From NCBI GenBank assembly GCA_013203855.1, contig JABMPG010000832.1:1-10524 (forward strand): DNA of 10,524 nt. The letters run 5' to 3'. Every line of letters begins with the position of its first letter. Position 1 is the first letter of the stretch. Below are positions 6,600 through 10,524 of the stretch, in pieces. Under the pieces are notes generated by a model. It worked only from the letters and a program-made list of their open reading frames with translations. It had not been told where the DNA came from and searched no databases. The position numbers and the translations under genes are program-made. The DNA is from a bacterium (GTDB taxonomy: Bacteria > Sumerlaeota > Sumerlaeia > UBA8349).

Positions 6600-8552
6600 A
6601 TGACCCCCCAAGCGGAAACATTCGAGTTTCAGACCGAGGCGCGGCAGTTGCTGGACCTGATGATTCACTCGGTTTATTCCCATAAGGAGATCTTCCTCCG
6701 GGAGTTGATCTCGAACGCTTCGGATGCCTTGGACAAGCTCCGATTCGAAGCCCTTCAGGACCCGGAACTGGCAAAGTTCACCGCCGATCCCCATATCCGG
6801 CTCGAAACGGATAAAGAGAAGCGCCTGCTGACGATTCACGATACCGGCATCGGGATGACTCGCGATGAGGTGATCCGCTATATCGGCACGATCGCGAAGT
6901 CGGGCAGCAAGGAATACCTGAGCCTCCTCAACCAGGCGAAAAAAGACGGCGAGTTGCATCCCGAACTAATCGGCCAGTTCGGTGTCGGTTTCTACTCGTC
7001 CTTCATGGTCGCCGACAAAGTGACGCTCGTCACCCGGCACGCGACCCATGAGAAGGCGGTGCGCTGGGAATCGACCGGCGACGGCACCTTTACTCTGGAG
7101 GAGGCCGACCGCGACGAGCCCGGCACATCCGTGACCCTCCATCTCAAGAACCCCGACGAAGAGGACGGGCTCAGCGACTTCGCCCAGGAATGGACGATCC
7201 GGCAGACGGTCCGCAAATACTCCGACTTCGTGAGCTATCCCATCCGCATGCGCGTGGAGCGCACCGAGATCGAGCGGGACAAGGACGGTCAGCCGGTCGA
7301 GGGCGCGGAAGAGAAGAAGGTTGTCGAGGACGAGACGCTCAACTCGATGAAGGCGATCTGGACGCGGCCCGAGAGCGAGGTGACTGATGAGGAGTACAAC
7401 GAGTTCTATAAGCATGTGAGCCACGACTGGTCGGAGCCGCTGCACCGCACCAACTTCCGCGCCGAGGGACGCAGCGAGTTCCGCGCCCTGCTCTTCATCC
7501 CCTCCAAGGCGCCGATGGACCTGTTCATGGCGCAATCCTACAGCCGGGGCGTTCATCTCTACATCCGCCGCGTCTTCATCATGCAGGACTGCGAGGAATT
7601 GATCCCGCCGTTTCTGAGGTTCGTGAAGGGCGTCGTGGATTCCGAGGATCTGTCGCTGAACATCTCACGCGAGATCCTCCAGCAGAACCGGCAGGTCCAG
7701 ACCATCCGAAATGGCCTGACGCGCAAGGTCCTCGACACGCTTTCGGACATACAGAAAAATCAGGCGGAAAAATATGAAACCTTCTGGGGCGAATTCGGCC
7801 GAGTGCTGAAAGAGGGGATCCTGCAGGACCGAAAAAACCAGGAAAAGATTCTGGACCTCTGCCGTTTTCACGTGACGGGTAGCGAGAAACTGCTCACACT
7901 TCAGGAAGTGATCGATCTCATGCCCGAGGGCCAGGAGAAGATCTACTATCTCTCCGGCGAGTCATACGAGGCGCTCAAGGGCTCCCCCCATCTCGAAGCC
8001 TTCCGCGAAAAAGGCTACCCCGTCCTGCTGCTGGCCGACACGATCGACGAGATGTGGCCCCAGGCCGTCTACAACTTCAAGGAGAAGGAATTCCAGTCCA
8101 TCGCCCGCGGCGAGGTCGAAATCGGAACCGAAGAAGAGCGCAAGCAGGAAGAAGAAACGCGCAAGGAAAAGCAGAAGGTGTTCGCCGACCTCCTCAAGAC
8201 GCTCGAATCACCCCTGGACGAATACGTCAAGGAAGTCCGCCTCTCCGCCCGACTCACCGACTCGCCCGCCTGCCTCGTAGGAGACACCGCCGACCTCTCG
8301 CCCCAACTCGAACAGATGCTCCGCGCCGCCGGACAGGACGTCCCCAAAAGCAAACGAATCCTCGAAGTCAACGCCGCCCATCCCATCCTCGAAAAACTGA
8401 AAGCCCTCCACGAAGCCGACGCCAAGGACCCCCGCATCGCCGACTACGCCCAACTCCTCTACGGCCTCGCAACCCTAGCCGAAGGCAGCCGCCTCCCCGA
8501 CACCGCCTTCTTCAACAAGCCCCTCGCAAAACTCATGGCCGAGGCCCTATGA
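6600..8552 (+). CDS. htpG: Molecular chaperone HtpG (Hsp90)
   Basis: ATP-dependent cytosolic Hsp90 chaperone acting as a homodimer in folding and protection of client proteins. The 650-aa protein (E. coli HtpG is about 624) has all N-terminal ATPase motifs: E35 and N39 in FLRELISNASDALD, DTGIGMT (81-87), GTIAKSGS and GQFGVGFYSSF (125-135). The middle domain includes HRTNF and LNISREILQQNR, and the C-terminal dimerisation domain ends in KPLAKLMAEAL. A Glu/Lys/Arg-rich helical stretch lies near residues 510-530. Start: ATG 6600 with GGAG 8 nt upstream. The frame is open back to 6477, but the promoter lies in that part. The last 110 or so codons use a different codon set from the rest (alanine almost always GCC, leucine almost always CTC). 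Flanked by the divergent ABC operon and a convergent unknown gene. Confidence 0.97.
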   Translation: MTPQAETFEFQTEARQLLDLMIHSVYSHKEIFLRELISNASDALDKLRFEALQDPELAKFTADPHIRLETDKEKRLLTIHDTGIGMTRDEVIRYIGTIAKSGSKEYLSLLNQAKKDGELHPELIGQFGVGFYSSFMVADKVTLVTRHATHEKAVRWESTGDGTFTLEEADRDEPGTSVTLHLKNPDEEDGLSDFAQEWTIRQTVRKYSDFVSYPIRMRVERTEIERDKDGQPVEGAEEKKVVEDETLNSMKAIWTRPESEVTDEEYNEFYKHVSHDWSEPLHRTNFRAEGRSEFRALLFIPSKAPMDLFMAQSYSRGVHLYIRRVFIMQDCEELIPPFLRFVKGVVDSEDLSLNISREILQQNRQVQTIRNGLTRKVLDTLSDIQKNQAEKYETFWGEFGRVLKEGILQDRKNQEKILDLCRFHVTGSEKLLTLQEVIDLMPEGQEKIYYLSGESYEALKGSPHLEAFREKGYPVLLLADTIDEMWPQAVYNFKEKEFQSIARGEVEIGTEEERKQEEETRKEKQKVFADLLKTLESPLDEYVKEVRLSARLTDSPACLVGDTADLSPQLEQMLRAAGQDVPKSKRILEVNAAHPILEKLKALHEADAKDPRIADYAQLLYGLATLAEGSRLPDTAFFNKPLAKLMAEAL

Positions 8553-8873
8553 GGGACAAGGGGCGAGAGGAGGCGACGGGCCGTGGAGCGGAATCGCGGC
8601 AAGTCGAATCGGAACAGAACGGGCCAATGGCCGTGCTTCAGACGTTTCCAGTATCACCGCCAGATATTGTGAATCTGTTTTTGAAACAGAATACTAGCCC
8701 AGCCCGGAACGATACCATCGGTAAAGCCCAATCCTTCAGCTTCAATCTATAGAGAAACAGCCAGACCAGTCAAAAGACTCAAGGACCTCGCGCGTCGGTC
8801 TCACGCCAACTCGGTTAGCCTTTACCCTCCCCCGCCAACACCCTCGTGAAAGTAAAAATGATTGGAGAATGCG
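8553..8873. other. Intergenic region between convergent genes, no clear gene
   Basis: This stretch lies between the htpG stop and the stop of the minus-strand TPR-like gene. An ATG overlapping the htpG stop (8549) opens a 67-codon frame to 8752 with GAGG 4 nt upstream. The product has no recognisable domain, and I do not call it. A perfect short stem-loop lies at 8674-8690. GGCC-AAT-GGCC near 8616 is another minor inverted repeat. I found no tRNA, repeat array, attachment site or clear rho-independent terminator with a T tract. Confidence 0.5.
8674..8690. repeat. Short perfect stem-loop downstream of htpG
   Basis: TCTGTTT (8674-8680) and AAACAGA (8684-8690) form a 7-bp inverted repeat around TTG. 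The stem is A/T-rich and no T tract follows on either strand, so it is a poor intrinsic terminator. Its position about 120 nt after htpG and 185 nt after the convergent gene would still suit a transcript 3'-end structure. Confidence 0.3.
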
Positions 8874-10370
8874 TTACCGTTTGACAATCCTCTTCGCATT
8901 ATCCTTCCGCTGCCCTTTCGTCTTGAGCGGAAGCCGCTTGCCCTTCCCATCGCGAGAATTCTCGCCATCACTTCTTCTAGGCATGGAAGGCTGTGGTGGC
9001 GCAGTTTGGCCTTCGATCATTTTCTTCAGCTTGACTATCGATTTGGCGGCATGCTTACGCTCGTCCGGGAAGCAATTTCGATCGCACTTATCCAAGAATT
9101 CGCTGAAATGCTCTACCGCCAACTTCCCATCGTCCTTGATTCTCTCATTAATATACCCTAGGCAGAAAAGCAACTGGACTTTGTCTGGCTCTTGCTCAAA
9201 GACCCATGACAGGAACTCCTCCACGTCGGATACGAGGTGGGAGCCGATTTCCATCTCCATGGCTTTTTGGTAACATCGGGAGGCTGTTTTGAGATCACCT
9301 TCGTATGCCTCCACAAACGCTCGACTGAAGAGCCATGTTCCATCCGTGCCAGCAACCTTTTCGCACTTGTCAATGAATCCTTTCGCTGCTGCTGTATCTC
9401 GGTCTCGCACGAAGGCAAGGATCGCTCTGAGGATGAGGACTGGGTATCGATTCTCGTACTGCCGGGGGATTCTCTGCAAATATATACCCATCTGGTCCAT
9501 GTGCAGGATGTCGCGATTCTTTAGCCAGCGATCGTAAGAGACTACAGCCTGCTGATGATGAATCTCGGCCAGGCGAAAAGGAACTCGGTCTCGGAGTTTC
9601 TTGTATATTGGGAAATCACCCTCCCTCGCACTTACAGCACTCAGTACGTCATTCTGCAACTGCTCTGCATAGGCCAAGTCCCCCGACATTGCCGCTGCGA
9701 CCCCGATGATGTACTTCGCCACACAGTTGACTAGCTCAGACGTAAACTCGAAGTTCTTGAAATCATTCTGCTTGTTTACGAGTATTTTCGTGGGAAGCAG
9801 TTCAGAGATCTCACCCGAAAACTGCGCGCTCACTTCCTTTGGGATCGGCCTGTGCTTAACCAAGCCGGTCAGGTTCAGAACATGCTGCTCGGAAGAGTTA
9901 ATGGTTCTCAGCCGAGCACGTCCGAACAGGATGAAATGGGCTTTGCACTTGGTGACAATTTTCTCTGCGTCGTCTGTATCTACAATGTGAGGAGCGATAC
10001 GGTCCGGAACTGTGATAACCTGAAAATATTGGCCTGATTGCCCCCGTTTCAGGAGCTCATGCAGACTTCGGACAAAGTCTTCCTTGATCCTCGTCCGTTC
10101 ACCTTTCTCTTCTGCAGAGATACAGATTACAAGGCCAACCTTGCCCCGTTTGGTCTTGGGTAGTCTACGCATCCAAAACCACACCGTAGTGAGCATGGCC
10201 TCGATGACAACGAAGAGGACCGCAACTACAGGTTTTGGCAAGAACGTCGTCAGCGAAAGGGACCCGATCAAAGCAATCAGAAGAGCCATGAGCAGCCCCG
10301 GCCAAGTTTCCCAGTGCTTTTGCGTGTAATCCAGAAGCCCAGGCAATTGCTTTTGGTCTAGGTTCGACAT
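8874..10370 (-). CDS. Uncharacterised membrane-anchored protein with TPR-like repeats
   Basis: I do not recognise a named function. The 498-aa protein has two close membrane helices (about 25-43 and 47-67) followed by RRLPKTKRGK, so by the positive-inside rule both ends should be cytosolic. Residues 76-192 look like an alpha/beta domain: strand KVGLVICIS, a helix, YFQVITV, a helix, then HFILFGRARLR and HVLNLTGLVKHRPIP. A helical region at about 210-455 has TPR-like units, clearest at 346-372 (WLFSRAFVEAYEGDLKTASR) and 397-427 (VQLLFCLGYINE onward). The tail (456-498) is rich in Lys/Arg. Start: ATG 10370, preceded by GGAGAGGA (complement of 10381-10388) about 10 nt away. G+C is clearly lower than in neighbouring genes, which suggests a separate origin. 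No good promoter was found in the 154 nt upstream. Coding status is well supported by the long open frame and domain-like pattern; a signalling or scaffold role is guesswork. Confidence 0.8.
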   Translation of the reverse strand: MSNLDQKQLPGLLDYTQKHWETWPGLLMALLIALIGSLSLTTFLPKPVVAVLFVVIEAMLTTVWFWMRRLPKTKRGKVGLVICISAEEKGERTRIKEDFVRSLHELLKRGQSGQYFQVITVPDRIAPHIVDTDDAEKIVTKCKAHFILFGRARLRTINSSEQHVLNLTGLVKHRPIPKEVSAQFSGEISELLPTKILVNKQNDFKNFEFTSELVNCVAKYIIGVAAAMSGDLAYAEQLQNDVLSAVSAREGDFPIYKKLRDRVPFRLAEIHHQQAVVSYDRWLKNRDILHMDQMGIYLQRIPRQYENRYPVLILRAILAFVRDRDTAAAKGFIDKCEKVAGTDGTWLFSRAFVEAYEGDLKTASRCYQKAMEMEIGSHLVSDVEEFLSWVFEQEPDKVQLLFCLGYINERIKDDGKLAVEHFSEFLDKCDRNCFPDERKHAAKSIVKLKKMIEGQTAPPQPSMPRRSDGENSRDGKGKRLPLKTKGQRKDNAKRIVKR

Positions 10371-10524
10371 ACCCCCATATTCCTCTCCAGCGATCTATGC
10401 GGAGTTCAAGAAGTCCACTGACAACCTGCGGAAGACACTCCCCAACGACGTGAGCATCGCACAACCTTTCCGATAGCGCAAGGAACCCCAAACGCTAGCC
10501 TCCTGAACTTCGAACTCCCGTTCC

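Noticed and set aside
8760..8870. Possible tRNA-like or att-like sequence in the htpG/TPR gap
   Set aside because: No T-loop consensus, acceptor pairing or duplicated att core could be found.
10330..10476. A plus-strand frame ending in a protein-like stretch, and a minus-strand frame (10491 down) opposite it
   Set aside because: Both are short, have no good start and overlap the 5' end of the unknown TPR-like gene or its leader; a gene remnant cannot be excluded but is not supported.
10401..10518. Inverted 7-nt repeat GGAGTTC ... GAACTCC upstream of the TPR-like gene
   Set aside because: Seven bases separated by over 100 nt is expected by chance.

Overview
The window looks like chromosomal DNA of a bacterium. 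It carries sigma-70-type promoter elements, including a near-consensus one before htpG, plus Shine-Dalgarno sites, ATGA/GTGA gene overlaps and a lipoprotein-like signal peptide. Base composition is G+C-rich over most of its length (lines of 60-70% inside htpG) but clearly lower (about 40-53% in the lines I counted) over the last gene. I cannot name the phylum; nothing here is diagnostic.

Layout. (1) Bases 1-1095, minus strand: the first 365 codons of an aspartate kinase (lysC), cut by the window edge. (2) Bases 1096-1366: a divergent intergenic region with a GC hairpin in the lysC leader and a purine-rich stretch. (3) Bases 1367-3758, plus strand: a membrane family-2 glycosyltransferase followed 13 nt later by a YrbG-type Na+/Ca2+ antiporter, probably co-transcribed. 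(4) Bases 3770-6320, minus strand: a complete three-gene ABC importer of the SsuABC/TauABC (sulfonate/nitrate/thiamine-precursor) class. Its order is binding protein, ATPase, permease, with 4-nt overlaps at both junctions. It converges on the antiporter with only 11 nt between stop codons. (5) Bases 6505-8552, plus strand: htpG (Hsp90) with a very good promoter and a short structured leader. (6) Bases 8553-8873: a gap with no convincing gene. (7) Bases 8874-10370, minus strand: an uncharacterised 498-aa protein with two N-terminal membrane helices, an unassigned alpha/beta domain, TPR-like helical repeats and a strongly basic tail.

How the genes fit together. The first five transcription units are ordinary housekeeping or transport functions: amino-acid biosynthesis, polysaccharide or surface-glycan synthesis, calcium export, sulfonate-type uptake and protein folding. 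They show no obvious common pathway. The last gene differs in composition and has no recognisable metabolic role. It is the best candidate for something accessory or undescribed, but the sequence alone does not show a defence or other multi-gene system, and its upstream neighbours lie outside the window. No tRNA, rRNA, CRISPR array, insertion sequence or phage gene was recognised.
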